Of a stretch of DNA of 12,811 nt, positions 1-7,693 are shown piece by piece. The notes beneath the pieces are model-generated. The model was not told the DNA's origin and made no database searches. It saw nothing but the letters and a program-made list of their open reading frames with translations. The stretch comes from Leptospira sp. (lineage in GTDB: Bacteria; Spirochaetota; Leptospiria; Leptospirales; Leptospiraceae). The stretch lies in assembly GCA_027533185.1 (NCBI GenBank), contig JAPZTS010000058.1:1-12811 (forward strand), written 5' to 3'. Position 1 is the first letter of the stretch, and each line of letters starts with the position of its first letter. The position numbers were made by a program, and so were the translations under genes.

Positions 1-1233
1 CGAAAAAAAGAGAAAAATGAAAGTTATAAGGGAATCCTTACCACAATTATACTTTTAAATGTAATCAATTTAGGATTCTTTAAGTATTTTTATTTTGTAA
101 CCGGCTCCATTTATTCCATAACAGGACTAACATCGGTTAAGAGTTTTGCTGAGTCTTGGAGTATATTCCTCCCACTTGCCATAAGTTTTTATACCTTCCA
201 AATCATAGCCGTGCAGGTGGATATACATAGGAATACGATCAAATCTCGAATTGGTTTTTTTGATTATTTTTTATTCATATTGTTTTTCCCCCAATTGATT
301 GCGGGACCCATTATGAGGTCGGAAAATTTTTTACCTCAGCTCGACAATCCAGAAATAGATGAAGACCGAATGAAAAAAGGTTTGTTTCTCATCATCGGCG
401 GACTTTTCAAAAAAGTGGTCATTGCAGAAAACATAGCACCAATCATCGCGCCGATCTTTATGGATCCAGGCAAATACGATAGCTTTTCTCTCTTCTTTTC
501 AACACTTGCTTTTGGAACCCAAATCTACTGCGATTTTTCTGGATACACGGATATAGCACGCGGAAGTGCCAATCTTTTGGGATATGAAATTCCGGAAAAC
601 TTCAAAGGCCCTTTTTTATCCGAATCCTTCCGAGAACTTTGGGGGAAATGGCATATAACTCTGTCATCTTGGCTCAGGGATTATTTATACATACCGTTAG
701 GTGGGAATTCAGGAACCGTGTTTCGTTCCAATCTGAACATGTTTATAACCATGTGTCTTGGTGGGCTTTGGCATGGAGCCAACTGGGCTTTTGTTGCATG
801 GGGGGCATATCTAGGTGCCTGCCTCTGGATCGAAAGGACAATCTACCTAGCCCGGGGGAAGAAAAAAATCCTTCCCGACACCCTACCCTTTGTTGGTTTC
901 ATTCGGATCTTTTTTGTATACATCATCTTCACCTTTTCGGGAGTCTTTTTCCGCGCAGCTGCACGGGGAGATGAAGCGATGTCAGTTGCCTATGAAATTT
1001 TTAAGGGGGTTTTGACGTTTAGAAACGTGGGTGACACACTCACAAGATCTGATGAACTTCCTATGTTTATCGCAATGGGGATTTTTTTCAATTGGCTGCA
1101 ATCATCCGATTATGCTTACACAAAGCTAAAACCCTTCCAGAACTATTTACTTCCTGTTTTTGCGATCGCCATGCTATTGTTACTCGGTATTTTTGGTGAT
1201 GGTGGCCAAGATTTTATCTACTTCCAATTCTAA
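1..1233 (+). CDS. MBOAT family O-acyltransferase (AlgI/DltB-like), 5' end outside the window
   Basis: Membrane-bound O-acyltransferase of the AlgI/DltB/PatA type, which moves acyl (usually acetyl) groups across the inner membrane onto surface polysaccharide or peptidoglycan. The frame is open from base 1, so the gene starts upstream; the GTG at 211 is internal. 410 codons are visible against about 470 usual. Seen directly: many hydrophobic segments, the family signature LPLAISFYTFQ just before codon 71, the WHITLSSWLRDYLYIPLGG block with His at visible codon 218, and the GGLWHGANW block with the presumed catalytic His at visible codon 258. The end (DGGQDFIYFQF) is typical of the family. The acceptor cannot be read from the sequence: no SGNH/AlgJ-type partner follows, only a lipoprotein gene that overlaps its 3' end by 35 nt. 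Family call is firm; substrate is unknown. Confidence 0.93.
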   Translation, partial: RKKEKNESYKGILTTIILLNVINLGFFKYFYFVTGSIYSITGLTSVKSFAESWSIFLPLAISFYTFQIIAVQVDIHRNTIKSRIGFFDYFLFILFFPQLIAGPIMRSENFLPQLDNPEIDEDRMKKGLFLIIGGLFKKVVIAENIAPIIAPIFMDPGKYDSFSLFFSTLAFGTQIYCDFSGYTDIARGSANLLGYEIPENFKGPFLSESFRELWGKWHITLSSWLRDYLYIPLGGNSGTVFRSNLNMFITMCLGGLWHGANWAFVAWGAYLGACLWIERTIYLARGKKKILPDTLPFVGFIRIFFVYIIFTFSGVFFRAAARGDEAMSVAYEIFKGVLTFRNVGDTLTRSDELPMFIAMGIFFNWLQSSDYAYTKLKPFQNYLLPVFAIAMLLLLGIFGDGGQDFIYFQF

Positions 1234-1870
1234 ATTCATTTTCCTCCTCATTCTCTTTGGATGGGGAGTTTCTTGCGGACCAAACGTCGAGTGGATCCGA
1301 CGAATGCCTCCAAAAACAAGCGAGATATCTCCTGAACCCTTGCCGAGAGGAGTTTATATAAGACCTAGTCCTCCCAAATCTCCGATGATGACGAAAGATT
1401 TTCAATTGATTTGGAAAGAAGAGATCCAAATCCAAGAGGACCATAAATTTCTAAAAACTTGGATGGAATGGAGAACAGACTCGAAAGAGACGATTTTAAA
1501 GTTTAAATTGGGACGCGGGGAGTATGAGAAATCTGGCCCTTGGGTCCTACTCCATACCAAAGAAATTTTGCAAGGCTCCTGCCAAGTCTCAGGATCTATG
1601 GATCTTCCAAAAGGAAAGGACTGGTTCATCGGTTTTCCTTGTGAAAAGAAAGGGGATTTTGTAAGTTTCACGCACAAACTCCTGTATCACTTCAGAGACA
1701 AGAATTTGGTGCCTCTCAAATACGAGTCAGGATATGTGGAATCTGATTTTGGTATTGTCTGGGAATCAAACAAAGCTTATACGGAAGACCTTCTTTTTGA
1801 AAAGGCAAGAACAAAGTTTACAAAAAAAGAATTCCAACCCCACGTGTATTACCACGTGAAGTTGGATTGA
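1199..1870 (+). CDS. Putative lipoprotein, unknown function
   Basis: I do not recognise a family. From the ATG at 1199 the product is 223 aa and begins MVAKILSTSNSKFIFLLILF, followed by GWGVSC: a basic n-region, a hydrophobic core at about residues 13-22 and a cysteine at position 26 in a loose spirochaete-type lipobox (GVSC). It is probably exported and lipidated. A TTG at 1160 in the same frame would add 13 residues but places a Lys inside the signal core, so 1199 is preferred; neither start has a clear Shine-Dalgarno. The mature part is rich in Trp, Lys and Pro near its start and holds two more Cys (GSCQVSG and GFPCEK), possibly a disulphide. It overlaps the acyltransferase gene by 35 nt, so the two are probably co-transcribed. 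The last 40 nt also form a hairpin that seems to serve the facing gene. Confidence 0.7.
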   Translation: MVAKILSTSNSKFIFLLILFGWGVSCGPNVEWIRRMPPKTSEISPEPLPRGVYIRPSPPKSPMMTKDFQLIWKEEIQIQEDHKFLKTWMEWRTDSKETILKFKLGRGEYEKSGPWVLLHTKEILQGSCQVSGSMDLPKGKDWFIGFPCEKKGDFVSFTHKLLYHFRDKNLVPLKYESGYVESDFGIVWESNKAYTEDLLFEKARTKFTKKEFQPHVYYHVKLD

Positions 1871-1873
1871 TTC
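1822..1873 (-). terminator. Rho-independent terminator for the small - strand gene, inside the facing gene's 3' end
   Basis: Read on the - strand, the arms CCAAC..CACGTG and CACGTG..GTTGG (on + coordinates 1834-1838/1841-1846 and 1853-1858/1861-1865) form an 11-bp stem with a 2x2 internal loop and a 6-nt loop. It can extend through 1833-1866 and a GAAT/ATTC pairing (1870-1873 with 1829-1832). Seven T residues follow directly (A7 at 1822-1828 on +). It lies about 50 nt past the stop of the 1920-2360 gene. No T-run follows the hairpin on the + strand, so it should act mainly in one direction. Confidence 0.55.
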
Positions 1874-1919
1874 GAAGGAAGAATCAAAAGGGTAACCATC
1901 TCTAGAAAAAACTAAACCA

Positions 1920-2360
1920 TTATTTAAAAGCAAGAACTCCACATGCTTTTCTGTATTCTGAATGTTCCTTACTTGCCTTTTCCACATACTTTGTTACTCC
2001 GTGGATCGAAAATGACTCACTTGCTCTTTTTGCCTGTTCCGAAGCCATGCAGTAATTCCCAGCCTTAGAATTTGTTACACTTGCCAGGTAGAGAATTGAC
2101 GCAAAACTCTTATGATTCGAAAGTCCAATCGCTTCTCTGATCTGTAAGGCCCGATTGTAATGCGAAGAGGCAAGCTCATACTCCAAACTTGCGTGTTCCT
2201 CATTTGCCATTTTGATCAACTCGTTCGAGATTTCCGTGAGAGTTTCCTTGTCGTAGTTAGAAAGAAGACTAGAGACATCTTCATCCAGAGGTGCAGATTC
2301 TGCCTGTAAAACAGCAAAAGTCAGAAGAAGGGGTAATAAAGTAATGCTGAACTTTTTCAT
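1920..2360 (-). CDS. Small secreted TPR-like protein under a sigma-54 promoter
   Basis: 146-aa protein of unknown function. Seen: a Sec signal peptide (MKK, then hydrophobic residues 6-18, possible cleavage after A20), then an all-helical mature part. Two stretches look like degenerate tetratricopeptide repeats: about residues 56-80 (tyrosine/alanine pattern ending NRALQIREAIG) and about 86-118 (ASILYLASVTNSKAGNYCMA). Cys104 and Cys140 could form a disulphide after export, most likely in the periplasm. The ATG at 2360 is set by GGGAG six nt upstream. The gene stands alone, converging on the lipoprotein gene, with its own exact sigma-54 promoter and a likely terminator. It is therefore probably switched on by an enhancer-binding protein under a specific condition. 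Function is not predictable; a TPR adaptor/scaffold role is inference. Confidence 0.8.
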   Translation of the reverse strand: MKKFSITLLPLLLTFAVLQAESAPLDEDVSSLLSNYDKETLTEISNELIKMANEEHASLEYELASSHYNRALQIREAIGLSNHKSFASILYLASVTNSKAGNYCMASEQAKRASESFSIHGVTKYVEKASKEHSEYRKACGVLAFK

Positions 2361-2366
2361 ATATAT

Positions 2367-2371
2367 CTCCC
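2367..2371 (-). promoter_or_regulatory. Shine-Dalgarno of the sigma-54 gene
   Basis: GGGAG on the - strand, six nt before the ATG at 2360. It lies within the roughly 22-nt leader predicted from the sigma-54 promoter, so promoter, leader and start fit together. Confidence 0.75.
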
Positions 2372-2393
2372 AGATTGTCTCTGTGATATATAC

Positions 2394-2409
2394 TGCAAAT
2401 TTCGTGCCA
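2394..2409 (-). promoter_or_regulatory. Sigma-54 (RpoN) promoter
   Basis: The - strand reads TGGCACG-AAAT-TTGCA, an exact match to the accepted sigma-54 consensus TGGCACG-N4-TTGCW, with a pyrimidine before it and an A at the weakly conserved downstream position. The invariant GG (-24) and GC (-12) are correctly spaced. With C at -12 on base 2395 the start would be near 2383, giving a leader of about 22 nt with GGGAG and the ATG at 2360. An AT-rich TATATA lies just downstream but has no -35 box at proper spacing. Seen in sequence; activity is inferred. Confidence 0.85.
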
Positions 2410-2486
2410 GATCTCGTACAAAGGGAACTGTCGATTATGTTAGGAAAAGACCTTGGTTTCTGAGAATAAACACTAGATATGAGAGG

Positions 2487-2539
2487 ATTTTAAGCATCGG
2501 TTCCACCCGCATTGGGAAAAAATGCTCAAATTTTAAGCA
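2487..2539. repeat. 10-bp direct repeat, candidate enhancer-protein sites
   Basis: ATTTTAAGCA occurs at 2487-2496 and 2530-2539, 43 bp apart (about four helical turns). The copies sit about 104-113 and 147-156 bp upstream of the predicted sigma-54 start, within the usual range for activator sites. A short GCATT/AATGC inverted repeat (2509-2525) lies between them. Binding is inference only; the pair could be chance in AT-rich DNA. Apart from these and the promoter I see nothing else in the 209-nt gap, and no clear terminator for the penicillin-binding protein gene. Confidence 0.35.
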
Positions 2540-2569
2540 GATTGTAAAGAAATTTATTGGAATAAAAGT

Positions 2570-4987
2570 CTATCGGAGTTCGTCGTCACTGATTTCCAAT
2601 TCTTTCTGGAGAAAGTCTTCCAAATCCATCGAGCGGTAGTGGTCTCTTTCTCCATCACACTGCCTTCCCCCAGGAACTGAAAGTGTTCGTCCCGCAATCG
2701 TAATCGGTTTTAGGAAAAGATTTCCCGTAACTGGACAGTTGGGCCCAGGAGTGAGCCCATTGAAGGCACAAGTTGCTCCCTTAACAACATCTGCTGGAAT
2801 TTCATCTGACTTTCCATTGGGATAGAAACTCGGATACGGGCCCTCATTGTACCATCGGGAATACATCTTCCCCCAAATCGGTGCGGCTACACCGGCAGCA
2901 GTCGTTCCCTTTCCAAGAGAGAGGGATGATTTATCAAATCCCATCCAAACAACCGACGTATACTTTGGATCAAATCCTGCATACCAGACATTCGTATAAG
3001 ATGATGTCGAACCTGTTTTTCCGCCGGACTCTCCCTTATAATTTCCTTTATCTGCTGCACGAAGAGCCTGGGTTGGAGTTCCCCCCATCGCAACACCAAT
3101 TAACATTTGTTTAATGATATATGCAGTAGATTCTGGAATGATTTGTATGGTTCCGTTCTTTGCCTCTTCGGCCAGAGTCTCTTGAACTTCTTTTTCTTTA
3201 TTATAGACAACAGTTCCACTTTGATTCAAAACATAGCGGACGCTAAAGGGGATCACGTCTTTCCCCTTGTTTGCCATAATAGAATATCCAAGTGCCATCT
3301 CATAGGGTGTAAGTTCAGCAACACCGAGAGCTAGAGCAGGTCCGGTAGGAAAACGCGACTTATTGGTTTTGGTTACTTTGGATGCAAAATCAATTACAGA
3401 GTCCGTACCTGTTCGCATCAAAACTTGAACAGAGACAATATTGAGTGAAAGAGAAAGAGCTCGAGAGAGAGGAACCATTCCGCGGAAGTCTCCAGATATA
3501 TCTTGCGGAGAGTATCCTTCCCCTTCTTCCGTAATGGTTGTTAGAGGGGCGTCCATAATACCCGTGCCCGAACCAACAGCTCGGTTTTGAATGGCCGCAG
3601 CATACACGTAAGGTTTGAAGGCTGAACCAGTTTGTCGCCTTGCTTGCATGGCACGGTTGAATTGGTTCTTTGGAGAAAACCTAGAACCACCCACCATAGT
3701 TTGGATATATCCAGTTTGATGGTCTATGGTTACAATAGCACCTTCTACGTGTAAGTTGGAAGAAAAAACAAGTGAAGATCTTCGAAATTCTTTGATGGCA
3801 GCACTTTCATTCTCAGAAGGAACAAAGTCACTCAAAAGCTCCAAGGCAGGCGCCATTTCCTTTTCTAAATGCAAACGAAACAACTGGCGGTCATCTAAAT
3901 TTGTAACATAAGGAGTTCCAATAGGAAAAATGGAACCAATCAAATTGTATAGAGAAACTAAACCTTTATCTGCCCTACCCACATAACGAAAGTTTGCCCC
4001 AAAGGCGTACTTATCTTGTTCGATTAGGCCTTTTCTAAGTTCTTCTTCGGCAATCTCTTGTTTGCGGATATCCAGAGTCGTATAGACCTTCAGGCCACCT
4101 GTGTACAAAGCTTCTTCACCAATCTCTTTTTCCAAAATTTGGCGCACCCATTCCGTAAAATAAGGGGCTCGATTCAGTTTTGCACCCCAAGTTGAACGGG
4201 ATGGAGACTGAGTGATGACTACGGGCCAATACTTTTCCCAAAATTGGTTATGGATGGTTTCCACATTTTCCTTGGGAATAAAGCCATTTTTCGCCATAAG
4301 CCCAAGAACAACCTTATGGGCATTTTTGGATTCCATTGGGTTTTTGAATGGTGAGTAAAACACTGGTGCCTTGGGAAGCCTTGCGAGCAAGGCCGCCTCA
4401 GCAATTGTTAGGTCCCTCACATCCTTTTGAAAGTAAACATTAGCTGCCGAAGAGAGTCCTGTGGTTCCGTGCCCAAGATAGATTAAATTAAAATAAATCT
4501 CTAATATCTCTTCTTTTGTGTATTCTTGTTCAATCTGGAGAGTGAGGAGAGCCTCTAAAAATTTACGCCCAAAGGTTTTTTTTCTTTGTTGTAGGATGGT
4601 TTTTGCTAACTGCTGGGTAAGAGTAGATCCCCCTTGGACAATTCTACCAGCTAACACATTTTTTATGGCCGCTCGAACTATAGCCAAAAAATCAATCCCA
4701 AAGTGGTTGAAAAAATTATCATCTTCAACAGACAAAAACGCATGAATCACATGAGGCGGAATATCACTGTATTTGAGGAGTTCTTGTTTGTGCCGGTACA
4801 ATTCAGCAAAAAGTACACCGTTGTAATCGTAGAGTTTTGTAGGTGTGGTGGGTTGGTAGGAGGAGAGTTTTTGAAGCTCCTTTCCTTTGTTCACTTCGGA
4901 TAGGATATATCCAAAGAATAAACCACCCAAAAGTGCAAAAACGAAGAATGTAGTAACTGTTGTTCGTAAAATTTTTTCTGTATTCAT
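2570..4987 (-). CDS. Class A penicillin-binding protein (PBP1A type), bifunctional transglycosylase/transpeptidase
   Basis: 805-aa bifunctional peptidoglycan synthase that polymerises lipid II and cross-links stem peptides in the periplasm, anchored in the inner membrane. Domains: one N-terminal membrane segment at about residues 11-31; GT51 transglycosylase at about 50-230 with SVEDDNFF (catalytic Glu88), [11 protein letters not shown] (119-129) and a second conserved Glu at about 145; transpeptidase at about 410-710 with SAFK (nucleophile Ser455, Lys458), SLN (514-516) and KTG (657-659). All three penicillin-binding motifs are intact. After the transpeptidase comes a tail of about 95 residues with Cys740, Cys751 and Cys777 and an acidic end. 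Length fits the family. The gene follows the metallo-hydrolase gene after only 3 nt and has no evident Shine-Dalgarno, so translation is probably coupled. Confidence 0.96.
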   Translation of the reverse strand: MNTEKILRTTVTTFFVFALLGGLFFGYILSEVNKGKELQKLSSYQPTTPTKLYDYNGVLFAELYRHKQELLKYSDIPPHVIHAFLSVEDDNFFNHFGIDFLAIVRAAIKNVLAGRIVQGGSTLTQQLAKTILQQRKKTFGRKFLEALLTLQIEQEYTKEEILEIYFNLIYLGHGTTGLSSAANVYFQKDVRDLTIAEAALLARLPKAPVFYSPFKNPMESKNAHKVVLGLMAKNGFIPKENVETIHNQFWEKYWPVVITQSPSRSTWGAKLNRAPYFTEWVRQILEKEIGEEALYTGGLKVYTTLDIRKQEIAEEELRKGLIEQDKYAFGANFRYVGRADKGLVSLYNLIGSIFPIGTPYVTNLDDRQLFRLHLEKEMAPALELLSDFVPSENESAAIKEFRRSSLVFSSNLHVEGAIVTIDHQTGYIQTMVGGSRFSPKNQFNRAMQARRQTGSAFKPYVYAAAIQNRAVGSGTGIMDAPLTTITEEGEGYSPQDISGDFRGMVPLSRALSLSLNIVSVQVLMRTGTDSVIDFASKVTKTNKSRFPTGPALALGVAELTPYEMALGYSIMANKGKDVIPFSVRYVLNQSGTVVYNKEKEVQETLAEEAKNGTIQIIPESTAYIIKQMLIGVAMGGTPTQALRAADKGNYKGESGGKTGSTSSYTNVWYAGFDPKYTSVVWMGFDKSSLSLGKGTTAAGVAAPIWGKMYSRWYNEGPYPSFYPNGKSDEIPADVVKGATCAFNGLTPGPNCPVTGNLFLKPITIAGRTLSVPGGRQCDGERDHYRSMDLEDFLQKELEISDDELR

Positions 4988-4990
4988 AGA

Positions 4991-5983
4991 CTACAAATGG
5001 AATCTCATTCCCTCACGTGCTAAATGTATCTTTAATTTTTTTTCGCCAAGGAGTGATTTGTGTCTCTCAGCAAGTTCGTAAATTTCATATATTTTTTCAT
5101 CGGAATAACTGGGTTCATGATGGGTGAGGACCAAATTTTTTATGCCCCAAGTTGAGGCACAGTTTACGGACATAGTGTACGAAGTGTGACCCCAATCAAA
5201 TTTCGAAAAAGACTCATCTAAAGTATATTGGCTATCCATTACTAGTAAATCAGCTCCAGAAAAAAACGGAGTCGCATCATGGATAAATTCCATATCAGCA
5301 CCCGTAAATTCTGCATCTGTTGCAAAGATAAATACCTTTCCATTGGAATTTGTAAATTTATAAGCATACGAACCACCAGGGTGTTTTAAAGGAAAACTTT
5401 CTACTCGTAGTCCGGAAGGAAATTGTAAAACCTCACCTGGCAAAAATAGTTTGAATTCTTTTTTGGAACTAGTTCCAGAAAGAGGGACAGGGAAAAACTC
5501 GTGCGATTGTTGTCTCTCCAACCGACTTTGTAAATCTGAATAAGGTGAAAAAAATTTAAGAGTGTAGTCTTTGAAATAAATGGGTTTAAAAAAAGGCAAT
5601 CCTTGGATATGGTCCCAATGTGTATGAGTGATGAAAAAAACCACCTGCCTTGCCTTCGGATTTTGGAAGTAGGTGCCGATCAACTCGTCACCCAAAGGAC
5701 GAAGACCCGTTCCCATATCTAAAATATAACACTGACCATCATCATCTGTAACCGAAAGGCAAGTTGTATCCGAGCCTGAGACAAATTTTAGAGGATGGGG
5801 AAGTTCTTTCCAGAATTCTTCGCCAGTTTTACCCTGGCCTTCCTTTCGGTATAGCTCTAGGATATCTGTAATTTTTTTGCGGTAGTCTTGGTTGCGGAGG
5901 GGACTTGCAATCGACCCACGCACCCCATAGAGTTGAACAATCACTTCCTCGATCCTAGGAAATCGACTTTCCTTGTCACTCAA
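4991..5983 (-). CDS. Metallo-beta-lactamase-fold hydrolase
   Basis: 330-aa cytoplasmic protein of the MBL superfamily, in the branch with an N-terminal GVRGS-x-xxP motif (here GVRGSIASPL, 20-29) and a GS/GN-x-TTC motif (here GSDTTCL, 70-76). Metal-binding residues are visible: HTHWDH (120-125), His201 in HPGG, Asp223 in ATDAE and His288/His289 in LTHHEP, so it should be an active two-metal enzyme. Relatives include cyclic-nucleotide phosphodiesterase-like and PhnP-like hydrolases; the substrate is not fixed by the sequence. Between the two N-terminal motifs there is a charged insert at about residues 30-68. The start is a TTG at 5983, with AAGG nine nt upstream; no in-frame ATG or GTG was seen nearby. 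No signal peptide. It leads the unit with the downstream penicillin-binding protein gene (3-nt gap) and diverges from the rhomboid gene 19 nt away. Confidence 0.9.
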   Translation of the reverse strand: MSDKESRFPRIEEVIVQLYGVRGSIASPLRNQDYRKKITDILELYRKEGQGKTGEEFWKELPHPLKFVSGSDTTCLSVTDDDGQCYILDMGTGLRPLGDELIGTYFQNPKARQVVFFITHTHWDHIQGLPFFKPIYFKDYTLKFFSPYSDLQSRLERQQSHEFFPVPLSGTSSKKEFKLFLPGEVLQFPSGLRVESFPLKHPGGSYAYKFTNSNGKVFIFATDAEFTGADMEFIHDATPFFSGADLLVMDSQYTLDESFSKFDWGHTSYTMSVNCASTWGIKNLVLTHHEPSYSDEKIYEIYELAERHKSLLGEKKLKIHLAREGMRFHL

Positions 5984-6002
5984 GATTTGATACCTTGAAT
6001 TT

Positions 6003-6827
6003 ATGGCATCTAGACAACCAGGATACGAACTTCGATTTGGACCCTCATTGGTTCCCGTGGTAAAAAACCTGATGATTGCGAATGCAATCGTCTTTGTTTT
6101 GCAATTTTTAACTAAAAATGTTCTGAAATCCGTGCCACTCGAACTCTATTTCGGCCTGACTTCTGATCTGGTGCTGTCGGGTTGGGTTTGGCAACTCCTG
6201 AGCTACGGATTTTTGCATGGAAGTTTTATGCATATTTTATTTAATATGCTCGCATTATGGATGTTTGGTTCTGAACTAGCCGAGATCTGGGGAGAAAGGT
6301 CTTTCTTAAAGTTTTATCTTTTAACGATGCTTTCTGGTGGACTTGTAACTCTACTGGCACACGTATTAGGAGTTCCGCAAGGGACAGTTGTTGGCGCGAG
6401 CGGTGCGATCTATGGCCTATTAGTTGCTTTTGCCTTCACTTGGCCCAATAGAGAACTCCTATTTATGCTGATCTTTCCCATCAAAGCAAAATACTTTATC
6501 ATAATTATCATGCTTATGGTCCTTTTTGTCCAAGGAGAAGGCGTTGCTGTATTTGCGCATCTGGGTGGAGCCGTTGGTGGTTTTTTACTCATTAAGGTTT
6601 TTAGTTTTTGGAAAGCGAAGTCCCAATCAGGACCAGGTTGGTCCTTCCAAAGATACTTACAAAAACGTAGATTCCAAAGATACCAAGAAGAAATGAACCA
6701 TAGAGAAAATGCGAAAAAACGAGTAGATGAACTTTTGGAAAAAATATCCTCCAACGGTATGGATTCCCTTTCTCGGAGTGAAAAGAAGTTTCTCAACGAA
6801 GCATCTAAAAAGTATTTTAACAAGTGA
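6003..6827 (+). CDS. Rhomboid family intramembrane serine protease
   Basis: 274-aa multi-pass inner-membrane protease that cuts transmembrane segments of other proteins. Seen: six or so hydrophobic segments between residues 20 and 200; HxxxN motif (His77, Asn81) in SFMHILFNML; catalytic Ser133 in GASGAIYG; catalytic His186 in AHLGGAVGG. The serine-histidine dyad is complete. After the last membrane segment a basic soluble tail (about 205-274) contains NAKKRVDELLEKISSNG and SLSRSEKKFLNEASKKY, resembling the C-terminal DUF6576-type tail seen on many bacterial rhomboids. The ATG at 6003 gives the conserved GPSLVPVVKNLMIAN start; no good Shine-Dalgarno is visible. Its stop overlaps the lplA start by 4 nt (GTGA). 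Natural substrates are unknown. Confidence 0.93.
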   Translation: MASRQPGYELRFGPSLVPVVKNLMIANAIVFVLQFLTKNVLKSVPLELYFGLTSDLVLSGWVWQLLSYGFLHGSFMHILFNMLALWMFGSELAEIWGERSFLKFYLLTMLSGGLVTLLAHVLGVPQGTVVGASGAIYGLLVAFAFTWPNRELLFMLIFPIKAKYFIIIIMLMVLFVQGEGVAVFAHLGGAVGGFLLIKVFSFWKAKSQSGPGWSFQRYLQKRRFQRYQEEMNHRENAKKRVDELLEKISSNGMDSLSRSEKKFLNEASKKYFNK

Positions 6828-7693
6828 GTTTGGATTTTTTTTACTTTCCTGAGACTAACCTTAGGACGCCTTACTACAATTTGGCGATCGAAGAATCAAT
6901 CGCTATAAATTTAAGTAGGTTTCAAATAAAAGCGGGAGTCCGAGTTTGGAAGAATCCAAAGTCCATCATCATTGGTCTTTCCGAAGATCCCTATCGAAAT
7001 ATCAAATCATCTATCGTCGAAAGTTCCAATCAATCTTTAGCAGACGGCAAATTGGGCAAAAAACCAAATCCAAATATATGTTATGTGGCAAGACGCGCAT
7101 CGGGAGGAGGCACTGTTTTCCATAATGAGACAGGGAATATCAATTATTCTTTTTACTTCAATTATGATTTTAGGAAGGAACTCTATCCAGTTAAAGATTC
7201 TTACGATATTTTACTGGGCCTGGTTACACAATCACTGAGAAAACAGGGTTTTTTGGCAGAATTCTCCGGAAAATCCGACCTCACATTTTTTGTAGATGGG
7301 TCATCAAAGAAGATCTCAGGTAATGCTCAGTTCCGCAAGAAAAACTGTATCGTCCAACATGGAACTTTGATCCTACAAGAAGAATTGATCGACCAAGTAA
7401 CAGATGTTCTACATCATCCTCCCGAAGAGCCAGAATACAGAAAGAATAGACCTCATAAAGAATTTCTAACCTCTCTTCCGAAAGAGTTTTCTTTAGAAAT
7501 TTGGAAAAAAGATTTGGTGGATGTTACAAGAAGCTATCTCGGACTTTCTAAAACCGTTGATTTTTCTGAATTTTCTTTTTTTTCCAGTGGGTTTTCTTCT
7601 TTTCGGAAACAAGTGCTCTTGGATTCTGAAATTATTCGAAAAAAGAAATACCAAAACTTGAATTATATTTTGAACAGAGAAATACCTACATGA
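6824..7693 (+). CDS. lplA: Lipoate-protein ligase A family protein
   Basis: 289-aa cytoplasmic enzyme of the LplA/BirA fold, expected to activate lipoate with ATP and attach it to lysines of lipoyl domains (E2 subunits, glycine cleavage H protein). Seen: the [11 protein letters not shown] motif (Arg90, Arg91, Gly94-96, His100), GKSDLTF (149-155) and KISGNAQ with the presumed catalytic Lys163, followed by QHGTLIL (178-184). Two oddities: a stretch of about 25 residues (60-84) before the first motif, and HNETGN where relatives usually read HDxGN, one residue longer. It is shorter than E. coli LplA (338 aa), so a small accessory domain may be reduced. The GTG start overlaps the rhomboid stop by 4 nt and there is no Shine-Dalgarno, which suggests translational coupling. 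The stop overlaps the glyA ATG (ATGA). An octanoyltransferase role is possible but less likely. Confidence 0.88.
   Translation: MSLDFFYFPETNLRTPYYNLAIEESIAINLSRFQIKAGVRVWKNPKSIIIGLSEDPYRNIKSSIVESSNQSLADGKLGKKPNPNICYVARRASGGGTVFHNETGNINYSFYFNYDFRKELYPVKDSYDILLGLVTQSLRKQGFLAEFSGKSDLTFFVDGSSKKISGNAQFRKKNCIVQHGTLILQEELIDQVTDVLHHPPEEPEYRKNRPHKEFLTSLPKEFSLEIWKKDLVDVTRSYLGLSKTVDFSEFSFFSSGFSSFRKQVLLDSEIIRKKKYQNLNYILNREIPT

Noticed and set aside
639..974. 111-codon + strand open frame inside the acyltransferase gene
   Set aside because: Lies wholly inside conserved MBOAT coding sequence in another frame, with no homology features.
1867..1887. TTGATTC/GAATCAA hairpin right after the lipoprotein stop as a + strand terminator
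   Set aside because: No T-run follows on the + strand and its arms compete with the stronger hairpin just upstream.
2509..2525. GCATT/AATGC hairpin as terminator of the penicillin-binding protein gene
   Set aside because: The stem is only 5 bp and no T-tract follows on the - strand.
6131..6150. Second TGGCACG on the - strand inside the rhomboid gene
   Set aside because: The required GC at -12 spacing is missing, so it is not a sigma-54 promoter.
6410..6823. 137-codon - strand open frame opposite the rhomboid gene
   Set aside because: Fully antisense to a recognised protease; composition reflects the complement of that gene.
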